A DNA stretch of 64,000 bases, taken from the NCBI RefSeq assembly GCF_001638985.1, contig NW_017265168.1:282219-346218 (forward strand). Reading direction: 5' to 3'. Under the pieces are notes generated by a model. It saw only the letters and a program-made list of their open reading frames with translations, did not search any database and had not been told where the DNA came from. A program made the translations under genes and the position numbers. Shown piece after piece: positions 36,076 to 47,650 of the stretch (position 1 is the first letter of the stretch; every line of letters starts with the position of its first letter). This stretch comes from Phycomyces blakesleeanus NRRL 1555(-). Taxonomy: Eukaryota; Mucoromycota; Mucoromycetes; Mucorales; Phycomycetaceae.

Positions 36076-39000
36076 ATGTTTTCCATTGCCAATCCCGATG
36101 AAGTTCATTGCAAATGCACAAGATGCAATCGCAATCCTCTTGGATACACTATGACAGATAAAAGAACTGCCAAGCGTCATGCCCAGAATGATAATGACAG
36201 GAATATGGATAAAACCATTAATGGTAAATTAAGTTATCAATTTTTCATTTATTTATATGATGTATTCTAATTCATTAGAACAAACAGTTTTGACAGCCAA
36301 AGTAAACACTGGTGAAGCTGATATGGACGTAGATCAAATTGAAGAACATATTGAATGTAATAGTATTTTATTTTTTATACCCAATGCGCACTCTATTTAA
36401 ACTCAGTACCAATAGATGATAATTACTCCGATGGTGCACCCTCACCAGAGCAGTATGTCAATACCCACTTACCTCTTTTGGTGGAAGAATCTCTTTTTGA
36501 AACAGAGGAGTATACCTCAGAGTATGAGTCTGAATATGAGTCATCGGATGAATTTGAGCAAGAAGAACAGAACAGAGAGCAAGAACAGGGTAAATATTAA
36601 AAATAAACTATGATTGAAGAAAAAAGGTTTGAATTAAAGAAACAAAAAATTAATATTATTTTATGATAACTTACAGAGTCTACAGAAAACCTTCCAGAGA
36701 ATATTTGGCATTGAGTAATTGCGGTTTTCACTGTGATATTTATTTCTAGCTTCATTGTGGATGAAGGCGCAGTAATTTTGATTACATTCATAAATACAAT
36801 CCTTGAACATTATGGAGAGGATTTCCGACTTCCCACAAGCATTCCGGGTTTGAGGAAAATGACAGGATACAATGACTTGACAAACGGCGTATCAAAATAT
36901 GTAGCATGCAGTAATTGTCACACATTGTACGATTACAGCAACAACACACATACATTCTGCAATTTCAAAAGAGTTGGTAGTAAGACGCATTGTAAGAATG
37001 ATCTCTACAAGTCTAGTATGAAGAACGCCATGATTCCAAAGTGCACATTTGTTTATAACTCGTTGACAACTACCTTGAAAAAAATGTTTACACGTCCTTC
37101 TTTTGAGAGTATGATCAACAGATGGAATCGTGAACCAAAAGTCGACGGTACTTTATTCGATGTATATGATGGAAAGATGTGGAACGAATTAGTGGATGAG
37201 GATGGTGTCCAGTTTGTTTCGAAGGAACGATCATTACTATTGACACTGAACATTGATTGGTTTCAACCATTTGATGGAGTAACATATTCTTGTGGTGCGA
37301 TATACCTGACAATTAACAATCTGCCGAGAGAAGAGTGGAACAAGGCAGAAAATGTCATTCTTGTTGGATTGATGCCTGGACCTAAAGAAGCAAGCACCGA
37401 CGAGATCAATAACTATTTGCGTCCTCTTGTTGATGAACTTATGCTATTGTATAAAGGTATCACAACTGATACATATAACTGCTCAGGTGCTCTGGTGCGT
37501 GCCGCTCTGTTGATGGTTGCATGCGACATCCCTGCTGCAAGGAAGACGTGTGGGTTTACATCTCACAACAGCACATGTGCATGCTACAAATGCAATCGTC
37601 AGTTTGCTCGTATTGATGGTACCAATGCTGTAAACTATTTTGGGCTTAAGTTTTCGGAATGGGTAGACCGCACAAAAGAAGAAAATCGCAGACATGCAAA
37701 CCTGTGGAAGAATGCAAAGACATTGACATAGAGAAAGCGATTGGAGATTGAGAATGGTGTTCGTTGGTCTGAGCTTCATCGACTTGTATACTTTGAGCCA
37801 GTGCGTGCAACCATTATCGATCCCATGCACAACCTTTTTCTCGGGACTGCAAAACGAATGATGGATATTTGGATTGCAACCAATTTGCTTGATGACAAAG
37901 ATTTGGTAGAGATGCAGGAAGAGGCTAATAGAATGGTACTCCCTGTAGGGTATACGACTCTGAAGATAAAGATTGGAAAGAAATTTCCGTTTATGAAAGC
38001 AGATGAGTGGAAATCATGGTGCCTGATATACTCTCCTGTTCTGCTTAAGACACGCCTGCGAGATGATCTGCTTGGCAATTGGATCCATTTTGTCGATGCA
38101 TGCAGAGAATTGACGAAGCCAAGTATCACCAAAAATGGGATCAAAAAAGCTCACGAAAGTTTGGAGGAGTTCTGTGTTGGTTGTGAAGACTTTTATAAAC
38201 CAGATGTATTCACGCAAAACATGCATCTCCATCTCCATCTAAAAGAAACGATTGAGGACTTTGGGCCAATTTACGGATTTTGGCTATTTAGCTTTGAACG
38301 CTATAATGGTGTATTGAAAGGGTTTGAGACAAACCAGAAGAGTGGGTTCGAGAATACCTACATGAAAAGGTTTCTTGAGAGTTCTTACAATGGTGACTTT
38401 TGTCAAGCGCATCTCAGAAATGTTACCAGCCCTTTACTCCTCTCTCTCTTTCTCAAGCTGTCTGGTTGTAAAATCTATAATCCTGCACTTTCGCCACATC
38501 CTTTGATACCGTCATTCTTTCACTTGCCAACGTTCCTACAATCCACTGAAAAGCCTTCAAAGCAAACATTTGGCAACGAATCTCTACCTCTTTCTGCTCT
38601 ACCATTGTGTTTGAAGCCACCAACAACAAGGAGAAAATCCGAGTATGATTGTCGGCTCGATTTCTATAAAATTGAGTATGACGATGCTTCTCTTTGCAGT
38701 GCCAAGACAACAATCAGGAATTGTTGGTTTGTGAATGACCGAATCCAGAAGATTTCGTCCATCAATCTTCTTGGACAAGTTTACACAGGTGGAGAAGGTT
38801 TGGTCGTGAGAGGATCGCATATACAAGCGAAATTTATTGAAAAAAGTGGAGACTCTGAGGAAAGATATGCTGGTCGTATTAAGTACTTGTTCTTGCACGA
38901 TTTTACACCAAACCTCACGCACACCAACCTTTTCCCTTGTCACAACCCCCAACACGTATTTGCCTTCGTTGAGTGGTACAAAATTCCTTGCCATCAATCT

Positions 39001-39171
39001 AGAATCAAGCAGGGCATTGAGTTGTATGAGCCAGAATTTCTGAAGTATGACTACGACAACATTCTGCCTGTCCACCGCATCTTGTCGCCAATTGCAATTG
39101 GAAGTCATGTGTCTGGTAGTGGTGCAGCAAAAGTTGTTGTTATTCCTCTGCCAAGAAAGCTGTACGCTTAA
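36076..39171 (+). pseudogene. Type-1 CACTA transposase of copy A, two in-frame stops
   Basis: Four exons: 36076-36223, 36279-36356, 36407-36589 and 36677-39171; 968 codons with the stop. Exon 1 has CKCTRC and a basic TDKRTAKRH segment. Exons 2-3 are strongly acidic. Exon 4 has CSNCHTLYDYS, TLNIDWFQPFDGVTYS, MVACDIPAARKTCGF, TCACYKCNRQF and GPIYGFWLFSFERYNG, then a C-terminal block ending IPLPRKLYA. Candidate catalytic residues are the Asp of NIDW, the Asp of ACDIP and the Glu of SFER (inference by conservation). Stops: TGA 36712-36714, where B has CGA, and TAG 37729-37731, shared with B. Apart from these the frame is open throughout. Confidence 0.9.
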
Positions 39172-39278
39172 TAAAATACTCTATCTTTTTTTTAAAATAA
39201 TAATAATAATATAAAACATAGTTCATAGACATAAAAAGAGATGTGATAAAGAGTGCAACTAAAAAGACAGAAATTTTA

Positions 39279-40482
39279 TTATATGCGTTTTGACCACGTA
39301 GGCATTTTTGTGACCAAGCCACGAGGAATTGTCTCGTGTACTAACACATGACTCCGCGACTTCAACTGCGTTGCTCTTTTTCCCAAGTCATCTCTGGCGA
39401 GCTCATCAAGAAAGTCAAACACGGTATTCAACTATAAATGTATATATACATCAGGAATCAAACAACAAAAAAACCGTTTTATATAAAACATTACCTCATC
39501 ACTACGCCAACCAGGACGAGATGCAACAACAGAAGTATCGGTTTCTGTCTCATCACCAGACATTGCATCTCTGTAAAAAACGCCATTATAATCCCAATTA
39601 AACTTTTCAGTAATGGCATCCTTATGCTTTGTGTACATTCTTTTTCTCCTTTTATTAAGCTATGAGATATATAATATTTTAAGTATACTTGTCAAAATTG
39701 AATTATTATAAATAGAAATGCTTACAGCAGTCTTTCTATTTCCTCTTCTGTTTGAGGTAGTGTTTGTCTGTCTGTCTTCTTCAGTAAGCTTACTAGCAGT
39801 CAAGCGATTGTAATAGCTGTTTACAATTATACCACATAGCTCTTTTGGTGATACCATGGCTGCTACAGGTTGACAACAAATGTAAAGCATCAAATCACTT
39901 GCAAGATTCTTGTTAAACTTGTCAGACAAACCAACATTGACATCCCAAGTTGGTTTATCATCATTCTCTTTGATCAACTCCAAATCATCTGTCTTAAGAT
40001 TAATATCTCTTAACCGCCCCCAAATAATACTCTATTAAAGGTATATTGATGTTAGATTTAAAGGGAGATTGTTTTTATAATTTTAGTATTTGAGCTCACT
40101 GAGATCTTTGGGTGTCTTGAGCTGCTTATGATGTTCTGAGGATCCATATCAGAATCCAGAACGGCTTGCATGCCAGTCGATTGAGCACCCACCTGGCATT
40201 GTACTGTTCAAATAGTCAGTCTATTGGAAAACAATATAGTTTGTGTTTAATTACCTTTCAATTCACTAACATCGGAACTAACGGCTGTCATTTTGTCATT
40301 GAGTGTAGCGAGAAGACTGACTACATCATTAAACTCTGACACTGGATTGACATATTTTCTGGTCTAGGAGCAATCATTGGATTTGACGATTCTATACGCC
40401 CAGTGTTGACTGCGTTGATCAATGGCCTAGATGTTGATCCATTGGTACGTGCGTTCTGGTTGATGTTAGTTCTTGGAGCCAT
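39279..40482 (-). pseudogene. Type-1 CACTA accessory gene of copy A, one-base deletion
   Basis: Same five-exon structure as the intact gene of copy B, read leftward from ATG 40482. Relative to B, one T is missing near 40350 (GTCAATCC instead of GTCAATTCC), which shifts the frame inside exon 1. The later exons are preserved, including MSGDETETD, RPGWRSDE at the exon end and a final exon ending MPTWSKRI. It converges on the transposase with about 107 bp between stop codons. Confidence 0.85.
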
Positions 40483-42161
40483 TATCTGTATTTTTATATA
40501 ATAAAATAATAAGTTTCTGGTATATATTGCTTGATATTTCTATTTTAATAAATTTTTAAGAGAGTACTTTACACGTAAAGAATTGTAGAGTAATTGAGTG
40601 ATTAAACAATTATGTTAATGATTAAGCGAGCAAGTTGAGCAAGTGTATGAGTGTGTAAATACTTCTTTATTTAAATGATCAAGGAGATCGAAATATATTA
40701 TTTTGAAAAAAATTGAGCTAGAAAACAACTTCTTTAGGTATATAGTAAGTAACAATTGTTTTATGAAACATATAAAGCTATAATTAGTAGACAATTTTTT
40801 TTTCAAAGTAAGAGAAACAGTCTAATAGCTTTTTCAGGGTCTACGGCTTTTTCAAACACTGTTTTTTATTTTCCCACCTTTTTCTGTTTTTCTCTACTCT
40901 TTAATAATATTAATAAAAATAACACTCTTTTAATCCTACTATGTTTCACTTTAGGCACCCTTAATATATACATATGATGCAGGTGTCTTTCATTATACAA
41001 GAGGTACTTTACTATTAAATATATCATTATTTTACTAACTATAAATTACTTTAAATAGCCATTACATATATTTCTCTGATATAACCGGTGCAGACAAAAA
41101 AAAAACACAAAAACATATTGGTGGCATGTATGTATATATCTATATCAACATCTTCTTCCCAGTATTAAAAACAATATCTAACATCTACTTTAAATATAGC
41201 TCACCCTTGATTTACATATGGTCAGTAAAAACAAATCATTTAAAGAATATAAGGGTACGTGTTATTCATTTTATTATTGTGTTGTTTTTATTTTGTTTTG
41301 TTTTTTTATATCAGCATTCTCACTCTCCTTTTTTATAGTTGAAATGGTTCTTCACATTCTTATATGACTGGTACTCAAGGACAAGACATGTTACTTTAGT
41401 AAATATGTATGTATATGTTTTATATTCCTTTCTTTGTAATATATACTTGAATGACGCATTGGCTCGTAGCTTTTGATAATATAAATCTGTGTTTTATTCC
41501 ATTATTAACAAATTATTCTAACGGTATGTAAGTATCTTTCTACTCTCTTTAATCAAATAGCTTCAGTAAGCATATATACTCACTATCCAAGTTTATTAAT
41601 TCAAAAAATTCTGAAACAAAATTTATAAGAAGTACAATATAACAGATTAGTGTATTTAATAGTAATACTATATAGAATTCTTATTATTGCCAAAAAAAAA
41701 AGGCTTTTTTTATCCAAAATAAAAACAAATAAAAAACCATTTTTCAAAACAAAACAATATCCAATTGAGTAACTCGTGCTTAGCATTTGCACCTGTGAGA
41801 ATTTTTTCTTCGATTCATTTAGCCAATAAACATTAAAGAAGTGCCCTGTTATTACGCCTGTTATTACAAAAACAAGGCCTACATCAAATTACAGGTTTAA
41901 TCAGCGGTAGATAATACATTGTTCTGCATTTGGAATAGTCTATATAATTGATCCCCGAGAACAGTTGATATACAGACATTATACCTAAACTCCCAGTTTT
42001 TATTTTTGGAATAAGATAATATTCAATTATTTTTGACACTTTATTCAATAACTTGTCAACTATGATTTCCTTAATATTTACGAGTAATTCATTTTTATGT
42101 GACAAAATATCCCAATAATCAAAACCTATTATTATAATAATTCCCAATGGTTTTTGCAGTG
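40483..42161. other. Non-coding right arm of copy A
   Basis: About 1.7 kb without a supportable gene, mirrored at 57447-59112 in copy B with slightly more differences than the coding part. It presumably carries the accessory promoter and subterminal sites. I did not find an obvious periodic motif. Confidence 0.55.
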
Positions 42162-43439
42162 ATACAACTGCCCGTGACCAAAGACATGGTTGGGAAGGTA
42201 CAGACCAACTTTGTCAAGGGTCTGGCCTTGGGACTTGTTGATAGTCATGTCAAAGACAAGGCAGACTGGAAATTGACTTTGCTTGAACTCAATGAACATG
42301 GTTGATCCAGTTGAGTTCAGCTTGATTCTGGGAATGAACACCATCTTTCCAGTGCTTGATCTAGTTACAGTAGTAGCCTTGATAACATATCTGCCAAAGT
42401 CATTGCATATAAGGCAGGTACCATTGCAGAGGCCATTCTTGGGGTCCAGATTCCTCAGTAGCATAATGGGACATTCTTTTTTGAGACGTAGAGAATGAGG
42501 AGGCAAAGATCCAGGGTTGAGAGTGTTGAGCAGTTCAATTGGGTAGCTCAATCGATCATCTTTGCTGAGACCTTTGTCAATACTCTTGAACATGATTTCT
42601 TGTCCAGAGAACAGTCTAATAAAGATGTTATTAATCTTCCTAACTTCTGCATTCTTTGGGGTCAAGATTGCAGGGCCCATAAGGAAGCTGGGACTGGTGG
42701 AATTATTAAGAAGATCAGAAAAGATTGCACTGGCCAGGTGATTAAGATTAAGGCCATGAAGAAGCATGTGTAGTGGAATGAGAAAGACGTCTTTACCACC
42801 AGTCGTCCAAAGACTGCCATTGCCAACAGTCAAGAGAAGGGTAGCAAACGCATTAAGCTGTGCCATTTCCTGTGAGTTGGTAGACTCAGCAATATGCATG
42901 TTTCTTGTAAGTCTCATGTGGTGAACAAAGCTTCAGAGACGTGCTTTCTTGATGCACTGGGAAACAATCTGGGCTTTGTTTCCTTGTGGAATGACTGGAA
43001 GCACCTGACAAAAGTCACCACCAAAAATGAGCAGCTTGCCACCAAAAGGAACAGACTCGAGCAAGGGGTTAACCAACTTCATGACATCTTGAATGGAACG
43101 GTTGACAGCATTAATAAGATCCTTGCTGACCATAGAGATGTCATCCCAAACAACAAACTCTGTTTTCTTGATTAACTTTGCTACCTCAGAGTTGACAGGA
43201 ATGGAACACATAGAGTCAGTGTTGATGTCAAGGAAAATCTTGAACCTGGAATGAGCAGTTTGGCCACCATCCAAAAGCAAAGCTGCAATTCCACTGATAG
43301 CTATTGCAAGAGCAATCTTGTCTTGTTGACGGACTTTTCTGAGTATGGCATTGAATAAAAAGATCTTTCCAGTACCACCTGGTCTATCAAAAAAATATAA
43401 TGACTGCAAAAATATACTAATTTTGCATATGTACAGCAT

Positions 43440-44064
43440 ATATTAGTTCCGAGGGACAGAAAAAATAGAATTGTCACTCAGCTCTTTTTTTGTAATTAAA
43501 GCAGTTAAATATTATTTGTGGTAATTTTATTGGCTATGGAAAGCTATGTATCATTAGAAAGCAGCACTGTTGTATCCAACATAATCGTAGATTTAAATTA
43601 AAAGTACAGACACTCAATAAATACGTACATTGAGTTACCAACAACTAGTAACAATACTAAAAGATATACCTTCCCTTATACAAGGAAATTACGTAAAGAA
43701 CATACTAAGACAAATACTAAGACTCTAGTCAATAACACTAAAAACATAAGAACTAAATCATAGAAGATAATGGTAGAGAAACAGACATTACATGATATCA
43801 TCATATCATCACCAAGCTAAATACAATGTCTATATAAACGCACAATACTAATAGCAATAGAACAGCATCTCTTTTCTGATTCTTTCACTTCTTCTAATAA
43901 AACAAAGTCTCACTGTACTCTCGTCTGCACTTGTTTTATTTTATATCTTATTTTTACCTCATACATAACAAGCACTAAACACAAATAAAATAAAACAAAA
44001 TAAATCTTTAAAATTTTTTCCTTTACTTTTAAATACTATTATAAACATTTGGCTTTTATTCAAA
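43440..44064. other. Non-coding stretch between the Helitron helicase and E4
   Basis: No gene. A TATATAAACG box (about 43832), AATAAAAC (about 43895) and the following CACTGTACTC segment resemble an LTR or a promoter. The unresolved left end of E4 must lie here or further left. Confidence 0.4.
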
Positions 44065-44710
44065 ATGATTCCTATCTACCAAAAGACTGCTCAAAAGCAG
44101 TGTAAATGCACTACCTGTAAAAATAAAGATAGAGAATATGATTTTGTATCTGCTAGAACATTTAAGTGTTATCAAGAAAAAGATATTCAGGATAATACAC
44201 TTATTCAAGTGTATAGAATTGATTCATTTACTTTATTTTATATAATAATAATAGTTTAGCCCTTGAAGATATGCAAGAGGCAGCTATTTGGGAGACTGTC
44301 AAGACTATAAATTGCAATAAAGATATGTTTGAGATTGAGCAGCAAGACATTGAAGTATATTCCATGTTTGAAGATAAGACAGCTTTATTATATTTTGATG
44401 ATTTATTTGGGTCTAAAATTCCTTTTTGGTAGACTTGAATGACATTGACAGTAAATTGGATACACCAACAAGAAACTTATCTTTATCTGAATCTGACAAT
44501 AGGCGTTTACAAAGTTGTGGTTGACTGATTTTTACCAGTCCACTGCCCTAATTTTTGCTCACTGCTTATAGTAACCGCTGAGATTGTAAAAGCCAGTCAC
44601 TTGAAATCTGTTACACGTAATATGATCACTTTACTAAAATACTATCTGCTTATCCCTTTAACTCTCTCTATCTATAATTATAAATAACAACAACAACAAT
44701 TAACTCATTA

Positions 44711-46323
44711 CCTACAATGAAATGCATGTTCTTTTGGAGCTCCGTAAACAAAGTCTTAAAAATATTTGTGATGCCTTCAAAAAAGAACATGATGAAGATA
44801 ATGTAAATGACCAAGTACTTGAAGAATTCAATAAGAAAAGACAAAGGGACGAAGAAGAGTTAAACGACATGTGTATGGTTTTTCAAAGAGAACTGGTCAA
44901 CCAAAAGATGAAAATCTTACAGTTGACAAACTATGACATCTTCTTCTGCATATATATACAATGGTAGCTTTGAACATATTCAGGCAACATCTACAGGAAG
45001 AAGAATTAATCGACTCAGAAAGGAAACAATCTGGTGGGGTATCACGCACCCAAGTTTGAGTGACACTTCTCACATAGATGATATTAGAAGAGAAGTCAAA
45101 GAAAGTACGTTCAAGGAGTACTACCACATTATCTTGTCTACTTTCAAGACACTAATGAACATTCTTTTGGGAACTGAGCCGTACAGAAGATGTGATGAAA
45201 GTGAACTGGCTTGTTCTGTGTGGAAACAGGTGGCAGTTGTTCTCTGGAGATTTTCTAACACTCACCTTGGATATAGAATAGCGAAGGACAAGTTTGGGTG
45301 TAGCCATGGAAGCTACAACAATTTCACTGACCAGTTTATTCTTGCCATGAGCTCAATTGTAATTGACAATGTCATTATCTGACCAAACACAATTGAACAA
45401 ACCCTAGAGATCATAACAGGGTTCAGACAACCAACAAAAAATGGCAAACAAAGATTAAAAGAAGTAATTGATGCCATGAATGGAAAGCTAATTTCCATTG
45501 AAAAACCAACTACTGCTAACTCTGATGACAGTTATGCAGATTGCAAAGAAAATATCAGCATAAATTTGACGACCGTTTGTGATTATAAAAAAACATTTAT
45601 TCACATTGCAACTAGTACACCTGGTAATTACATTAAATGTGATTTTTTCATGTGATATTTAGCAAACCTTTGTAATATATTAGGCAGTCTTTGTGATAAT
45701 CGTGTGTTAAAGTTGGGTGATCTTTATCAGGATCTGATTCACTGAGAACCAAAGACATGTCTGGAAAACACGTACATAATTGCTGGTAGATTGATGATCA
45801 TATTTATACAAAATGGTTTTTTTTAAAATTCATTATGTTCCTAGATTCCGCGTATCTACTGTTACTTCAACTTTTGACACTGTTTATTGCTGCCTGAGGA
45901 TGTAGATCCAAAAACCAAGAAACTGTTCCACTTACCCCAGAGCAGAAACTATATAATGCAGTACAGTCCAGAACTCAACAAAAGATTGAAAACACATTCT
46001 CACTCTTGGTGCTAAGAAGGAAATTTCTGTACAAGCACCTTTATGTGAAGGATGTTGAAAGTCTGACTCAAGCAATCATGGTATGCTGTGTTTTACACAA
46101 CTTGTGTATAGATGCTGATAATACATGGGAACTTGAAGAGAATTAAGATGACAATATCTTGGGAATTTTTCAAAATTCAGATAATGAGGATGGTGCTGTA
46201 TTTGGGCTGGGAGAAGAAGATAATACTAATCCAGTTATGTTTGAAAAAGTGCTTAATACACTTTTAGCTCGACTGAAGACTGGTGGTGAACAACAACAAC
46301 TGGCAGTAATGAATTCTCTTTAA
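44711..46323 (+). pseudogene. PIF/Harbinger DDE transposase, broken
   Basis: Pieces in order: an N-terminal helical region (44722-44967), then after a frame change SSSAYIYNGSFEHIQATSTG and a Tyr/Trp-rich block to 45379. TGA 45380-45382 sits where Trp is expected before PNTIEQTL. EVIDAMNGKLISIEKP follows (candidate first Asp), then ISINLTTVCDYKKTFIHIA (second Asp, typical of HARBI1-type proteins). A frameshifted, stop-containing stretch (45640-45930) leads to KIENTFSLLVLRRKF (candidate Glu) and IMVCCVLHNLC. The C-terminus ends at TAA 46321-46323. It converges on the Myb-like gene with 26 bp between stops. Confidence 0.8.
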
Positions 46324-46349
46324 AAATAAAAGCTATTGATTTAATATTT

Positions 46350-47483
46350 TTATTGATTATTATTAGATCTAGACTGGAGAAACTGTGCTAAGAGGTCATT
46401 TGATTGTCTCTGTTCAGCAACAATAACATTGTCTCGTAACTGTTTATACTGCAATTCATTTATAAGAGCCTTGGTAAACTCATGCATAAGTTTCCTGTCT
46501 CCCTCATCTCTTGCTCATTTGGCCACTCTTTGCTCAGGTGTCCCAAGCAACTGACTGATGAAGACATCGTGCTCTGCGACCACTTCATCTTGCATTTCCT
46601 TATGCAAACAGATGATAGTGCTCAGAATTTCATTTACACTAGCAGGATAACCACTTCTTTCAGTTAACAGCTAAGTGGTTGTTAAACTCTCCTCATCCTT
46701 ATTGTCACTGATAACAGAATGAAGATCACTGGCATGATTGTCATTGGTGTTGGTGCTGGTGTTGGTGTCGTTGGAAACTACAACTTCCGAGAGGACTTTA
46801 ATTTCTCTTCTACCATCTCCAAAGATGTTTTCCTGAACAATACGCCCATTACTCAAGATTGTGGTCATGCTTGTTGATCTTGATGTTCTTGATTGACCAA
46901 AGTTCCAAGGGTAAACACTGGGATTATTGATCAAGATCTCTTTCATCTGATTGAAGAAAGCTCATGCAGAGGCATCACAGCTTCTTGCACAACCAGTTTT
47001 GCATCTATCACAATCAGCGCATAGCTTATAGGTCTTTGTCAAGCCCTTGAACTTTTTGCCACATTTACCACCGTCAATTTTATTTTTAAAGTAATTGTCA
47101 TTAAGATCCTTAAACTTGTTGACCAGATCTTTCCAGATTTTTCCTTTCAAAGAGCTATTGTTTTTTGCTCTTAGAATTTTGGTGTAGATGTCATTGTCCA
47201 AGATCACCTTCAGGAACAGTACAATATGTTGATCTGTTTTTCACAGATTGTTGCAACCATCATTTGCTGCTGTAGTAGAGATTGACTCTGGACTCAAGTT
47301 GCTTTCTTTGCCAGTGTCACTTTCTGGGGCTTCGTTGACCTCCAGTTTGCCAAGTCCTCTTGCTTCAGGATCTGTCACATTTGAAGCAGTGTCCTGATTT
47401 TGGTTTGGCAGAGGCAAGTCATTGGTAACAGGAGTTGTAACTTCAAAAAATTTGAAAGTACGCATGTTGTAAGATAAAGTCAA
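46350..47483 (-). pseudogene. Myb/SANT-like DNA-binding partner of the Harbinger transposase, three stops
   Basis: One frame of 378 codons from ATG 47483 to TAA 46350-46352. It is interrupted by TGA after CNNL (about 47246), TGA after CDASA (about 46960) and TAG after ESLTTT (about 46677). The block KTDQHIVLFLKVILDNDIY and IWKDLVNKFKDLND is a Myb/SANT-like three-helix domain; the first TGA stands exactly where the conserved first Trp of the domain is expected. A second Trp-like position, before AFFNQMKEIL, is also TGA. In PIF/Harbinger elements this protein binds subterminal DNA and assists the transposase (established for the superfamily). Confidence 0.78.
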
Positions 47484-47604
47484 AAAGTATTGATTAAAGA
47501 AAGAAGTAAATGTTTGAGAAATAAATTGTTATCTCAAAATAAAGGAAGTCAAGTCTGTTATAACTTAAAATTTTTTGTCAATTAAGATTTTCTTAGAAGG
47601 AGCG

Positions 47605-47650
47605 AGATTTAGTGCATCCCCTGTCTTTTGCTGGGGATGCACTTAAATCT
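47605..47650. repeat. Strong hairpin near the right end of the Harbinger element
   Basis: Arms AGTGCATCCCC (47611-47621) and GGGGATGCACT (47633-47643) are perfect inverted repeats around an 11-nt loop, with partly matching AGATTT/AAATCT outside. It lies 43 bp inside the right end and upstream of the Myb-like gene. Confidence 0.8.

Larger units (their letters stand above)
35834..42161. mobile_element. Copy A: full-length type-1 CACTA element (6328 bp)
   Basis: Ends CACTGCAAAAAC at both termini (12-bp inverted repeat), flanked by ATA at 35831-35833 and 42162-42164. Transposase (+) and accessory gene (-) are convergent. Nearly base-for-base identical to copy B in opposite orientation; coordinates sum to about 99605. 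Because the duplications differ (ATA versus TCT), A and B are separate insertions, not an inverted segmental duplication. Confidence 0.95.
35699..43439 (-). pseudogene. Second Helitron PIF1-like helicase, split by CACTA copy A
   Basis: The main part, 42162-43439, has RPGGTGKIFLFN (Walker A; the first Gly of GPGGTGK is replaced), DDISMVS, FGGDFCQVLPVIPQG, LTRNMHI and TINKSQGQTLDKVGL, and stops at GHGQLY. The last part, 35699-35833, resumes exactly after that Tyr with VALSQIRTPNSVKI and ends at TAA 35699-35701. Between them lies copy A, with ATA duplicated at each edge. An additional in-frame TGA occurs at 42933-42935, where a Trp is expected (KKARL-x-SFVHHMRLTRN). Upstream Rep domains are absent. 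An acceptor-like TTTTGCAG lies before the Walker A exon. The gene was probably already decaying, since the stop is independent of the insertion. Confidence 0.87.
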
